From Chitinimonas sp036961565 (lineage in GTDB: Bacteria > Pseudomonadota > Gammaproteobacteria > Burkholderiales > Chitinimonadaceae): a stretch of 64,000 nt of DNA. A program made the position numbers and the translations under genes. Position 1 is the stretch's first letter. Each line of letters opens with the position of its first letter. Shown here piece after piece: positions 44,721 to 54,100 of this stretch. The DNA is taken from positions 124,001 to 188,000 of the forward strand of contig NZ_JBAMDD010000002.1 of NCBI RefSeq assembly GCF_036961565.1, in the 5' to 3' direction. The notes below the pieces were generated by a model. The model saw nothing but the letters and a program-made list of their open reading frames with translations. It ran no database searches and was not told the origin of the DNA.

Positions 44721-45569
44721 TTATGGTTGGGCGCCAGGGTTGGGCGCCAGCGCCGCCGCTATCGTTAGCGCATCCACCGTATCGCGTACTGCGTGTACCC
44801 GCAAGACAGCTGCGCCTACCTGGGCGGCCAGCAGCGCCGCCGCAACACTGGCCGCATCGCGCTGATCGGCCGGCTTGTCGCCCAGTAGCTTGCCCAGCAT
44901 GGACTTGCGCGACACCCCCACCAACAGCGGGCTACCCAGCCCCACCAATGTTGGCAGGGCCTGGAACAGCGCAATATTGTGGTCCAGCGTCTTGCCAAAG
45001 CCAAAACCGGGGTCCAGCACGATACGCTCGGGCGCCATGCCTGCTGCCAGCGCCAACGCCCTGCGCTGACGCAAGTAGTCGCTGACTTCCTGCACCACAT
45101 CCTGGTATTGCGGCTCGGCCTGCATGCTTTGCGGTTCGCCCTGCTTGTGCATCAAACAGACTGCAGCGGCGCTGTCGACCACCGCTGCCAGCGCACCGGG
45201 TGCCTCCAGCGCGGCGATATCGTTGACCATATCCACCCCCAGCGCCAGCGCCGCACGCATCACCTCGGTCTTGCGGGTATCGATGGAAAGTGGCACCTGC
45301 CATTGCACCAGCTCGTGCAGTACCGGCAGCACTCGCGCAAGCTCCGCCTCCACGCCAACCTGGGGCGCCCCTGGGCGGGTGGATTCCCCCCCGATATCCA
45401 GGATATCCGCCCCCTCATCCAGCAATTGCCGGGCGTGCGCCAAGGCGGCAGGCAAGGTGTCGTAGCGTCCACCATCCGAGAAGGAGTCAGGCGTCACATT
45501 AACGATGCCCATGACCAAGGGGCGGTTCAGGGTAAGCCGGAAGCGTCCGGCGTGGAGCAGTGTGGACAT
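44721..45569 (-). CDS. folP: Dihydropteroate synthase
   Basis: A 282-residue TIM-barrel enzyme that joins p-aminobenzoate to the pterin pyrophosphate in folate synthesis; it is the target of sulfonamides. The two family signatures are present: VMGIVNVTPDSFSDGG and ADILDIGGESTRPGA. The frame is open further upstream, but MSTLLHAGRF from 45569 fits the family. It lies between ftsH and glmM. Confidence 0.96.
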   Translation of the reverse strand: MSTLLHAGRFRLTLNRPLVMGIVNVTPDSFSDGGRYDTLPAALAHARQLLDEGADILDIGGESTRPGAPQVGVEAELARVLPVLHELVQWQVPLSIDTRKTEVMRAALALGVDMVNDIAALEAPGALAAVVDSAAAVCLMHKQGEPQSMQAEPQYQDVVQEVSDYLRQRRALALAAGMAPERIVLDPGFGFGKTLDHNIALFQALPTLVGLGSPLLVGVSRKSMLGKLLGDKPADQRDAASVAAALLAAQVGAAVLRVHAVRDTVDALTIAAALAPNPGAQP

Positions 45570-45579
45570 GGCAGAAAGC

Positions 45580-45606
45580 ACAACAGCGGGACATGCCCGC
45601 TGTTGT
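45580..45606 (-). terminator. Hairpin between ftsH and folP
   Basis: An 11-bp perfect stem, ACAACAGCGGG / CCCGCTGTTGT with a 5-base loop, 12 bp after the ftsH stop. There is no clear T run on the folP side, so termination would be partial at best. Confidence 0.55.
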
Positions 45607-45618
45607 ATTTGCTTGGTA

Positions 45619-47526
45619 TTAGAGTTCTTGTGCGGGCGTCGTGGTTGGCTGGGGGGCCGAACCGCTAGGGCTGTCGCCTGCCGGCGGCTTGCTGCCCGCC
45701 GAAGGCCGGGGCGGGCGCGGTGGCTTGCCCTGCATGATGTCCTCCACCTGCTCGGCATCAACGGTTTCCCATTCCATCAGGGCTGCCGTCATGGCCTCGA
45801 CCTTGTCGCGGTTTTCTTCCAGCAGGCGCTGCGCCAGCGCGTACTGCTCGTCGATGATGCGGCGGATTTCCGAATCCACCTGCTGCATGGTGGTTTCCGA
45901 CAGATTCTTGTGGGTAGTCACCGAGCGGCCGAGGAACACCTCCCCCTCGTTTTCACCATAGACCATGGGGCCCAGCTTGTCCGACATGCCATAACGGGTA
46001 ACCATGTCGCGGGCAATGCTGGTGGCACGCTCAAAGTCGTTGGACGCCCCGGTGGAGATACGGCCCACGAACAAATCCTCGGCGATACGGCCACCAAACA
46101 GAATAGCCAGGCGGCTCAGCATCTGGTCCTTGTACAGCGAGATAGCATCGCGCTCAGGCAACTGCCAGGTCAAGCCCAAGGCACGACCACGCGGCACAAT
46201 GGTGACCTTGTGTACCGGGTCGGTACCCGGCAGCAGCTTGGCAACCACCGCATGGCCCGACTCATGGTAGGCCGTGGCACGCTTCTCGTCCTCGGTCATT
46301 ACCATGGAGCGGCGCTCCGGCCCCATGAATATCTTGTCCTTGGCCTGCTCGAAGTCATTCATGTCCACCAGGCGCTTGTTGCCACGGGCAGCAAACAATG
46401 CCGCCTCGTTCACCAGGTTGGCCAGATCGGCACCCGACATGCCCGGGGTACCACGGGCCAGCACGGCAGCATCCACATCGCTGGCAATAGGCACCTTGCG
46501 CATATGTACGGCCAGTATCTGCTCACGGCCACGGATATCGGGCAGCGGCACCACCACCTGGCGATCGAAACGGCCGGGGCGCAACAGCGCCGGGTCCAGC
46601 ACATCGGGTCGGTTGGTCGCGGCAATCACGATCACGCCGGAATTGCCCTCAAAGCCATCCATCTCCACCAGCATCTGGTTGAGTGTCTGCTCACGCTCGT
46701 CATTGCCACCGCCGAGACCCGCCCCACGCTGGCGACCCACCGCATCGATTTCATCGATAAAGATGATGCAGGGCGCGTTCTTCTTGGCGTTTTCAAACAT
46801 GTCGCGGACACGGGCGGCACCAACACCGACAAACATTTCCACGAAATCCGAACCGGAGATGCTGAAGAACGGCACCTTGGCCTCGCCAGCAATGGCGCGA
46901 GCCAGCAGGGTCTTACCGGTACCGGGCGAGCCCACCATCAGGATGCCGCGCGGAATGCGACCTCCCAGCTTCTGGAACTTGCTGGGGTCGCGCAGGAAGT
47001 CGACGATCTCGGTGACCTCTTCCTTGGCTTCATCGCAACCGGCCACATCAGCGAAAGTGATGGGGTTGTTGGTTTCGTCCAGCATACGGGCACGGCTCTT
47101 GCCGAAGCTGAAAGCCCCACCCTTGCCGCCACCCTGCATCTGGCGCATGAAGAATATCCAGACACCGATCAGCAACAGCATGGGGAACCAGTTGATGAAG
47201 ATGCTCATCAGCAGGCTGGGCTCGTCCTGCGGCTTGCCGCCGAACTTGACGTTGTGCTTGATCAGGGTGTCGACCAGGCGGAAGTCAAATGGCGCAAAGC
47301 TGGAGAAACTGGTGCCATCGTTGCGCTTGCCACGTATCCACTGGCCACGCAGCAGATCGCCCTCGATCTCGATGCTGGCAATGCGGCCTTCCTGCACCTC
47401 GCTCATGAACTGCGAGTAAGGGACCTGGGTTTTCTGTTCCTGGCCCTTGGAGAACTGGTTGAACACAGTCATCAGCACCAGACCGATGATCACCCAGATT
47501 GCGATATTCTTGCCCAGATTATTCAC
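45619..47526 (-). CDS. ftsH: ATP-dependent zinc metalloprotease FtsH
   Basis: A 635-residue membrane-anchored AAA+ protease. Two membrane segments (about 7-24 and 105-127) flank a small periplasmic domain. The AAA module has Walker A GSPGTGKT (199-206), Walker B CIIFIDEID and the second region of homology; the protease part has HESGH at 421-425. It degrades membrane proteins and regulators such as sigma-32 and LpxC in relatives. It follows rlmE, as in E. coli. The C-terminal tail is proline-rich. Confidence 0.98.
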   Translation of the reverse strand: MNNLGKNIAIWVIIGLVLMTVFNQFSKGQEQKTQVPYSQFMSEVQEGRIASIEIEGDLLRGQWIRGKRNDGTSFSSFAPFDFRLVDTLIKHNVKFGGKPQDEPSLLMSIFINWFPMLLLIGVWIFFMRQMQGGGKGGAFSFGKSRARMLDETNNPITFADVAGCDEAKEEVTEIVDFLRDPSKFQKLGGRIPRGILMVGSPGTGKTLLARAIAGEAKVPFFSISGSDFVEMFVGVGAARVRDMFENAKKNAPCIIFIDEIDAVGRQRGAGLGGGNDEREQTLNQMLVEMDGFEGNSGVIVIAATNRPDVLDPALLRPGRFDRQVVVPLPDIRGREQILAVHMRKVPIASDVDAAVLARGTPGMSGADLANLVNEAALFAARGNKRLVDMNDFEQAKDKIFMGPERRSMVMTEDEKRATAYHESGHAVVAKLLPGTDPVHKVTIVPRGRALGLTWQLPERDAISLYKDQMLSRLAILFGGRIAEDLFVGRISTGASNDFERATSIARDMVTRYGMSDKLGPMVYGENEGEVFLGRSVTTHKNLSETTMQQVDSEIRRIIDEQYALAQRLLEENRDKVEAMTAALMEWETVDAEQVEDIMQGKPPRPPRPSAGSKPPAGDSPSGSAPQPTTTPAQEL

Positions 47527-47616
47527 GGGACGCTCCTATTTACCGGCGATTTCGAAACGGCCACGCCGGCAGCGGCCATCATTACATACGGATTCTATCG
47601 GCAAGGGGCCAGCCCG

Positions 47617-48237
47617 TCAGGGCTTTTTTCCCCTACCCAACAGGTAGATTTCTGTAGAACGGTCGCGCGAGGCGTCCGGCTTGCGCGTTACCACCGTCTG
47701 AAAGGTAGCGCGCATGGCTTGCATGTACTCGGTGTAACCCGAGCCCTGGAAGGTCTTGACCAGAAAATGGCCGCCAGGTTTCAACCAATCGCGGCAAAAT
47801 TCCAATGCCAGCTCACAAAGATAGAAACTGCGGGCCTGGTCTGTCACCGCCATACCGCTCATATTGGGGGCGATATCGCAGATCACAAGGTCTACCAGAC
47901 GACCGCCCAGCAATTCGGTGAACTGCTTCAGCACCGCGTCTTCGCGAAAATCGCCCTGGATGAACTCCACCCCATGCAAGGGGTCCATGGGCAGGATATC
48001 CAGCGCAAACACGCGACCATGGTCGCCCATACGCCGGCGTGCCACCTGCGACCAACTGCCGGGTGCCGCACCCAGATCCGCCACCCACAGGCCGGGCTTG
48101 AGCAATTTGTCCTTCTCATCTATCTCCAACAGCTTGTAGGCAGCCCGCGCACGATAGCCATCCTTCTGTGCCCTTTGCACATATTGATCGTTGACGTGCT
48201 CCTGCAACCACGCCTTGCTGGTTTTGCTTCTTGTCAT
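47617..48237 (-). CDS. rlmE: 23S rRNA 2'-O-methyltransferase RlmE (FtsJ)
   Basis: A 206-residue SAM-dependent methyltransferase that modifies U2552 of 23S rRNA in relatives. SAM motif VADLGAAPGSWSQV, the catalytic aspartate region VICDIAPNMSG and the lysine in LVKTFQGSG are visible. It is divergent from yhbY with 117 bp between, the conserved yhbY/rlmE-ftsH arrangement. Confidence 0.97.
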   Translation of the reverse strand: MTRSKTSKAWLQEHVNDQYVQRAQKDGYRARAAYKLLEIDEKDKLLKPGLWVADLGAAPGSWSQVARRRMGDHGRVFALDILPMDPLHGVEFIQGDFREDAVLKQFTELLGGRLVDLVICDIAPNMSGMAVTDQARSFYLCELALEFCRDWLKPGGHFLVKTFQGSGYTEYMQAMRATFQTVVTRKPDASRDRSTEIYLLGRGKKP

Positions 48238-48354
48238 AAACTTTGCTGCCTATTATTGAAACATTCCGGAATCTTCTTGCCACGCTATCTAATAGTCGCT
48301 ACGTTCCGAAGAGGATTCAGCTAGAATTCGTCGCTTTTTCGCGGAGTTACATGA

Positions 48355-48792
48355 ATGGAACTGAGCAGAGACGAGCGCCTGTACCTGCGCGCTCAAGCCC
48401 ACGGCCTTAATCCGGTAGTGATGATAGGCAATAATGGCCTGACCGATGCAGTCATGCGTGAAATCGCGCTCAACCTCGACGCCCATGAACTGATCAAGGT
48501 TCGCGTACAGGGTGACGATCGCGAAGCACGCGAGACCTGGTATGCCGAGATATGCTCGGTGCTGGGCTGTGCCCCCGTGCAACACATCGGCAAACTATTG
48601 GTATTGTACCGCCCTACTCAGGAAGGCAAACCAAAGATTCAGCTGCCCAAGCCCGGTCAGAAGCAACCCAGCGCCAAGGCGCTGGAAGCCACCAGCAAGA
48701 AGGCGGCTGCCAAGCCTACGGTGGCTACCGGCCGCGCCGGCAAGATGGCCAACAGCAAGGGCAAGCCTGCCACCCGGATCAAGGCCAAGTAA
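48355..48792 (+). CDS. yhbY: YhbY-family RNA-binding protein (CRS1-YhbY domain)
   Basis: A 145-residue protein. The first 97 or so residues are the CRS1-YhbY domain found with pre-50S particles; it has the MIGNNGLTDAVMREI loop. A C-terminal extension of about 45 residues, rich in lysine and alanine (for example KKAAAKPTVATGRAGKMANS), is probably disordered and RNA-binding. E. coli YhbY, at 97 residues, lacks it. GGAG precedes the start by 9 bases. Confidence 0.93.
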   Translation: MELSRDERLYLRAQAHGLNPVVMIGNNGLTDAVMREIALNLDAHELIKVRVQGDDREARETWYAEICSVLGCAPVQHIGKLLVLYRPTQEGKPKIQLPKPGQKQPSAKALEATSKKAAAKPTVATGRAGKMANSKGKPATRIKAK

Positions 48793-48813
48793 GTCTGTAG
48801 CACTACCGCCCAC

Positions 48814-48848
48814 AAACAAGAAGCCGGCTTACGCCGGCTTCTTGTTTT
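48814..48848. terminator. Terminator between yhbY and the TonB-like gene
   Basis: CAAGAAGCCGGC-TTAC-GCCGGCTTCTTG flanked by AAA and TTTT. It is placed to serve both convergent genes. Confidence 0.9.
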
Positions 48849-48876
48849 GGCATTGGCGCAAAGCACCGGGCAACGA

Positions 48877-49890
48877 TCAGTCCTGCTTGAATACCACGTC
48901 CGTATCCACCGTAAAGCCAGCAGCAGCCTGCTGGAACTTCCACTTGCTCAGCGCAGCCACCACGGCACGATCAAAAACCCGGCGTGGCTTGGCGTCCAGG
49001 ATATCGACCTTCACCACCTTGCCCGTTTCATTGACGGTCATACGCGCCCTGACACTGCCACCGTCCACGCCATTACGTGCCGCCTCAACCGGAAACTCCG
49101 GCTGCTCGCGGTAGATAGGCTTGCGGTTCGGCGCAGGCGGCTCCGGTTTGGCCAGCATGGGCTGGGCACTTGCCACCTGCACCGACGGCGCAGGCTCAGC
49201 CTTGGGTGTAGGGTCTACGGCCAGCGGTACCGGGGCAGGCGCTACCGGAGGGACCGCAGCTGCGGTCGGCGCGGCCTGTGGGGCGGCGGCTACAGGCTGC
49301 AGCGCCACAGGCTTGGGCAGCGGTGCTGCCGCCAGCTTGGGTTCGACGGGCTTGACCGGCAATGCGGTCGGCTTGATCTCTTCTGGCGCCGGCTTGGGGC
49401 CAGGCGAAAACCAGCGCGCCGGGTTGGGCATCACGCCAAATATCTGCTGTTCGGTTTCTTCTGGTGCCAGCTGGGCAACCGGCGTGCCATCGGCGGCACG
49501 CTGCTGTGCCACCGGCTGGGGCGATTGCTGGGAAAAGGCTACCAGGCTACCGACTACCGCCACGGCACCGGCACCCGCCAGCCACCAGGGCAGTTTTTTC
49601 TTGCCGCCGCTGGCCGCAGGCGCTGCGGCAGCCGACGCCACATTGATACCGGCCCCCAGGGGTTTGAGCAGCCCCAGTTTTTCCAGGCGCTCCATATCAC
49701 GGACAACCTGGGCGGTATCCACCGAGTGACCGGCAGCCATGCGCTCGGCCATTTCGGCGACAGACAGCTGACCATCGCTCCACTGCAGGAACTTGCGCTG
49801 GTTGATACTAAGACCATTGGCTGGTGCAGCAAGCTCGCTATCACCAGTAGGCGTGCGGGCGTACACCGCCAGCAGATTTGGACTGGACAT
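48877..49890 (-). CDS. TonB-family energy transducer with an N-terminal cytoplasmic domain
   Basis: A 337-residue protein in four parts. Residues 1-85 are a small helical domain resembling a winged helix (SINQRKFLQWSDGQLSVAEM, then DMERLEKLGLLKPL). A single membrane segment follows at about 100-119 (PWWLAGAGAVAVVGSLVAFS), then a long proline/alanine-rich periplasmic linker (about 120-250), and a TonB C-terminal domain (about 255-337) with the YREQPEFPVEAARNGVDGG region. TonB proteins normally start with the membrane anchor, so the N-terminal domain is extra. No exbB or exbD is nearby. Its receptor partner is unknown. Confidence 0.8.
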   Translation of the reverse strand: MSSPNLLAVYARTPTGDSELAAPANGLSINQRKFLQWSDGQLSVAEMAERMAAGHSVDTAQVVRDMERLEKLGLLKPLGAGINVASAAAAPAASGGKKKLPWWLAGAGAVAVVGSLVAFSQQSPQPVAQQRAADGTPVAQLAPEETEQQIFGVMPNPARWFSPGPKPAPEEIKPTALPVKPVEPKLAAAPLPKPVALQPVAAAPQAAPTAAAVPPVAPAPVPLAVDPTPKAEPAPSVQVASAQPMLAKPEPPAPNRKPIYREQPEFPVEAARNGVDGGSVRARMTVNETGKVVKVDILDAKPRRVFDRAVVAALSKWKFQQAAAGFTVDTDVVFKQD

Positions 49891-49898
49891 TGCTTACA

Positions 49899-49945
49899 AC
49901 TCCCCTGATAGCTCCGCGCTTGGATTTTTACGGATGCAGGGGAGT
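49899..49945 (-). promoter_or_regulatory. Possible ribosome-binding-site hairpin of the TonB-like gene
   Basis: In the minus-strand transcript, ACTCCCCTG (49945-49937) is complementary over 9 bases to CAGGGGAGT (49907-49899), which contains the Shine-Dalgarno sequence 9 bases before the start codon. The loop is 29 bases. Folding would mask the binding site. Confidence 0.5.
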
Positions 49946-50022
49946 AGATTAGCGCCTACTGATGATAGCGTCAGAAAAAACTGGAAATTATGCTATATGT
50001 CGTCGCCAGAATGCGACAACCC

Positions 50023-50469
50023 CTACTTGACAGCGCCGCGCGTTACATAGACAAGTCCCAGCACGCTTTGTATCAGGTAGATCAGGCTGGAGATGGTTTG
50101 CCAGCTCTGGAAGCCCCCGCCGAACACGCCCTCAGCGGCGGTGTGCATTTGCGGCTTGACCTCGGAGATCACCGGAAACACCGCAAAATGATTCACCAGG
50201 GTCAGTATCAGCATGCCCAGGATCAACCAGAATTCCAGCGTCTGGAAAGCCCGCAGGCCCTCATCCCACAGTATGTGGAAGACGATATAGATACCCGCCA
50301 CGATGCCGACCCAGGCCATGGCGCGGAACATCACCGCCACCATGCGATAGGCCAGGTTGTTGTCCAGCTGCTGAAACAGCAAGGGCCCCACCAGCAGGCC
50401 TATGACCCACAGCCCACCTATCCAGAACACCGTCAGGATGGAACGCAGCGCATTCGGAAACGTTTGCAT
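50023..50469 (-). CDS. DUF4149 domain-containing membrane protein
   Basis: A 148-residue integral membrane protein with four predicted segments, of the DUF4149 family (PNALRSILTVFWIGGLWVIGLLVGPLLFQ N-terminus, with FQTLEFWLILGMLILTLVNHF later). Function is not known. It lies 31 bp after greA, an arrangement seen in related betaproteobacteria, so it is probably co-transcribed with greA. Confidence 0.82.
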   Translation of the reverse strand: MQTFPNALRSILTVFWIGGLWVIGLLVGPLLFQQLDNNLAYRMVAVMFRAMAWVGIVAGIYIVFHILWDEGLRAFQTLEFWLILGMLILTLVNHFAVFPVISEVKPQMHTAAEGVFGGGFQSWQTISSLIYLIQSVLGLVYVTRGAVK

Positions 50470-50500
50470 CGCTACCTTTCGTGGGAGCCGGTGAGCCGGA

Positions 50501-50977
50501 TCAGATGTACTTCACGTCCAGCACTTCATACTCGCGGATACCGCCAGGCGCCTGCACCTCGGCCACATCACCGGCCGACTTGCCGATCAGGGCGCGGGCG
50601 ATGGGGCTGGAAACGGAAATCTTGCCCAGCTTGATGTCTGCCTCGTCGTCACCCACGATCTGGTAGGTCACATTGTCGCCGGATTCCAGGTCTTCCAGAT
50701 CCACGGTGGTACCAAATACGATACGACCTTCGGCATCGATCTCGGCCGGGTTGATGATCACGGCATTGGACAACTTGCCTTCCAGATCAGCAATACGTCC
50801 TTCCACAAAGCCCTGCCGCTCCTTGGCCGCATCGTATTCGGCGTTTTCCGACAGATCGCCATGCGAGCGTGCTTCAGCAATGGCGGCAATCACCGAAGGG
50901 CGCTCAACGCTCTTCAGCTGCTGCAACTCGGCCCTGAGCAATTCCGCGCCCAAAACGGTAAGAGGTACCTTGATCAT
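50501..50977 (-). CDS. greA: Transcription elongation factor GreA
   Basis: A 158-residue factor that rescues backtracked RNA polymerase by stimulating transcript cleavage. The N-terminal coiled coil carries the acidic tip in ARSHGDLSENAEYDAAKERQ, and the C-terminal FKBP-like domain contains SPIARALIGKSAGD. Start 50977 (MIKVPLTVLGAELLR) has GGAGA upstream. No room is left for a normal promoter except within the hairpin-rich leader after carB. Confidence 0.96.
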   Translation of the reverse strand: MIKVPLTVLGAELLRAELQQLKSVERPSVIAAIAEARSHGDLSENAEYDAAKERQGFVEGRIADLEGKLSNAVIINPAEIDAEGRIVFGTTVDLEDLESGDNVTYQIVGDDEADIKLGKISVSSPIARALIGKSAGDVAEVQAPGGIREYEVLDVKYI

Positions 50978-50993
50978 TTCGTGCTTCTCCGTG

Positions 50994-51013
50994 CCGGCCA
51001 CCTTTCTGGCCGG
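50994..51013 (-). promoter_or_regulatory. Hairpin in the greA leader next to the ribosome binding site
   Basis: CCGGCCA/TGGCCGG with a 6-base loop, ending just upstream of the GGAGA binding site of greA on the minus strand. Confidence 0.5.
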
Positions 51014-51027
51014 GTGCTAAAAACAAA

Positions 51028-51048
51028 CCCGATGGCAACGCCATCGGG
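51028..51048 (-). terminator. Terminator in the carB-greA gap (second of two)
   Basis: On the minus strand: CCCGATGGC-GTT-GCCATCGGG followed by TTTGTTTTT. It ends about 50 bases before the greA start codon. Confidence 0.88.
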
Positions 51049-51060
51049 ACAAAAACAGAG

Positions 51061-51082
51061 CCGCCGCGCCCAGGCGCGGCGG
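51061..51082 (-). terminator. Terminator in the carB-greA gap (first of two)
   Basis: On the minus strand: CCGCCGCGCC/GGCGCGGCGG with a tight loop, then CTCTGTTTTTG. It lies 20 bp after the carB stop. Confidence 0.8.
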
Positions 51083-51102
51083 CCGGCTAACAATATGACA
51101 GA

Positions 51103-54100
51103 TCAGGCCGTCTTGAGACGCTCGTGCAGACCCTGCACCGAATAGACAGTCCATTCCCGCATGTGCTTGATGCCATAGGCCGCAGCACGGCCACCTGCCA
51201 CCGTGGTGTAGATAGGCACGCGGCCCTTGAGTGCCTCAAAGCGTATGGAATAGGAATCCTGAATCGAGGCACGTCGCTCGTCAACCGTATTCACGATCAG
51301 GGCAATTTCGCCGTTCTTGATCATGTCCACGATATGGGGGCGACCTTCCTTGACCTTGTTCACTTCCTGCACCGGAATACCAGCAGCATGCAACACGGCA
51401 GCGGTACCACGGGTCGCCACCAGCTCCAGCCCGGCGTCCACCAGCATACGGCCCATCTCAGCCAGCTGCGGCTTGTCGGCATCGCGTACCGACAGGAACA
51501 CCCGGCCCGAGGTCGGCAGCTTTTCACCGGCACCCAGCTGTGATTTCACATAGGCTTCCGCGAACGTATCGCCCACACCCATGACCTCGCCGGTCGACTT
51601 CATTTCCGGCCCGAGTATGCTATCCACACCGGGGAACTTGATGAAGGGGAAGACGGCTTCCTTGACCGAATAATACGGCGGGATCACCTCGCCGTGCACG
51701 CCCTGTGCTTCCAGCGTCTGCCCCACCATGCAACGAGCAGCGATCTTGGCCAGCGGCCGGCTGGTAGCCTTGGACACATAAGGCACGGTACGCGATGCCC
51801 GTGGGTTCACTTCCAGCACAAAAACCGTCTCGCCCTGGATGGCAAACTGCACGTTCATCAGGCCGATCACATTCAGGGCGCGCGCCATGGCAACAGTCTG
51901 GCGACGCAGCTCGTCCTGCATCTCCTGGCTGAGCGAATAGGGTGGCAGCGAACAGGCCGAGTCGCCCGAGTGCACACCAGCCTGCTCGATATGCTCCATG
52001 ATGCCGCCTATCACCACAGCCTGGCCGTCGCTGATGGCATCCACATCCACTTCGATGGCATCGTTGAGGAAGCGATCCAGCAGCACCGGGCTGTCATTGG
52101 AGACCTTTACCGCCTCACGCATATAGCGCGTCAGGTCATCCTCGCTATGGACGATCTGCATGGCACGGCCACCCAGCACATAGGAGGGGCGTACCACCAG
52201 CGGGTAGCCGATTTCAGCGGCCAGCACCAGCGCATCCTTCTCGTTGCGGGCTGTTGCATTGGGCGGCTGCTTCAGGCCCAGGTCGTGCAGCAGCTTCTGA
52301 AAGCGCTCACGGTCCTCGGCGGCATCTATCATGTCCGGGCTGGTGCCGACGATGGGCACGCCATTGGCTTCCAGCGCCCGCGCCAACTTCAGCGGCGTCT
52401 GGCCACCATACTGCACGATCACGCCAGCCGGCTTTTCCACATGTACGATTTCCAGCACGTCTTCCAGCGTCAGCGGCTCGAAGTACAGGCGGTCCGAGGT
52501 ATCGTAATCCGTAGACACGGTTTCCGGGTTGCAGTTGACCATGATGGTCTCGTAGCCATCATCGCGCAGCGCCAGGGCGGCATGCACGCAGCAGTAATCG
52601 AACTCGATACCCTGGCCGATGCGGTTGGGCCCACCACCCAGTACCATGATCTTCTTGGCATTGGTCGGCTGTGCCTCGCACTCTTCCTCATAGGTCGAGT
52701 ACATATAGGCCGTATTGGTGGCAAATTCCGCCGCGCAGGTATCCACCCGCTTGTAGACAGGGCGCACACCAAAGCTATGGCGGCGCGCACGCACAGCAGC
52801 CGCTTCGGCACCCAGCAGGATGGCCAGGCGGCGGTCGGAGAAGCCCTTGCGCTTGAGGCGGCGCAGTTCGGCGCCATCCAGGCTGTCCAGGCTGCATTGG
52901 GCCAAGGCCTTCTCGTCCAGGATCAGGTCTTCGATCTGCGCCAGGAACCAGGGGTCGATCTTGGTATGGCTGAACACCTCATCCAGGCTCATGCCCAGAC
53001 GGAAAGCGTCCGCCACATAGAGAATACGCTCAGGCCCCGGCGCGCCCAGCTCAGCCGCCAGCTTGTCCACATCGGTGGTGCGCTCGTCAAAGCCAGCCAA
53101 GCCGGTCTCCAGGCCACGCAAGGCCTTCTGCATGGATTCCTGCAGCGAACGGCCTATGGCCATTACCTCACCCACCGACTTCATCTGGGTGGTCAGGCGA
53201 TCATTGGCCTGAGGGAACTTCTCGAAAGCGAAACGCGGGATCTTGGTGACCACGTAGTCGATGGAAGGCTCGAACGAAGCCGGGGTCAGGCCACCGGTAA
53301 TGTCGTTCTTGAGCTCATCCAGGGTAAAGCCCACGGCCAGCTTGGCCGCCACCTTGGCAATGGGGAAACCGGTTGCCTTGGACGCCAGCGCAGACGAACG
53401 CGATACGCGCGGATTCATCTCGATGACGATCAGCCGGCCATCCTTGGGATTGACCGAGAACTGCACATTGGAGCCACCGGTATCGACACCGATTTCACGC
53501 AGTACCGCCAAGGAGGCGTTACGCATGATCTGGTATTCCTTGTCGGTCAGCGTCTGCGCCGGTGCCACGGTGATGGAGTCACCGGTATGCACACCCATGG
53601 GATCGAAGTTCTCGATGGAGCAGACAATGATGCAGTTGTCGTTGCGGTCGCGCACGACTTCCATCTCATACTCTTTCCAGCCCAGCAGCGACTCTTCGAT
53701 CAGCAGCTCATGGGTAGGGGAAAGATCGAGGCCCCGGGTACAGATCTCGATGAACTCTTCGATATTGTAGGCGATGCCGCCGCCCGTACCACCCATGGTA
53801 AAGCTGGGACGGATAATGGCCGGGAAGCCCAGCTTGGATTGCACTGCCAAGGCCTCGTCCAGCGTATGGGCAATACCGGAACGGGCCGAGCCCAGGCCGA
53901 TCTTGTCCATGGCCAGCTTGAATTTCTGACGGTCTTCCGCCTTGTCGATGGCCTCGGGCGTAGCTCCAATCAACTCGACCTTGTACTTGTCCAGCACGCC
54001 ATTGCGCCACAGATCCAGCGCACAGTTCAGCGCCGTCTGGCCACCCATGGTGGGCAGGATGGCATCCGGACGTTCCTTTTCGACGATCTTGGCGACCACC

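Noticed and set aside
45505..48324. Long open frame antisense to ftsH and rlmE
   Set aside because: Same reason: conserved genes on the opposite strand explain it, and no protein family is visible.
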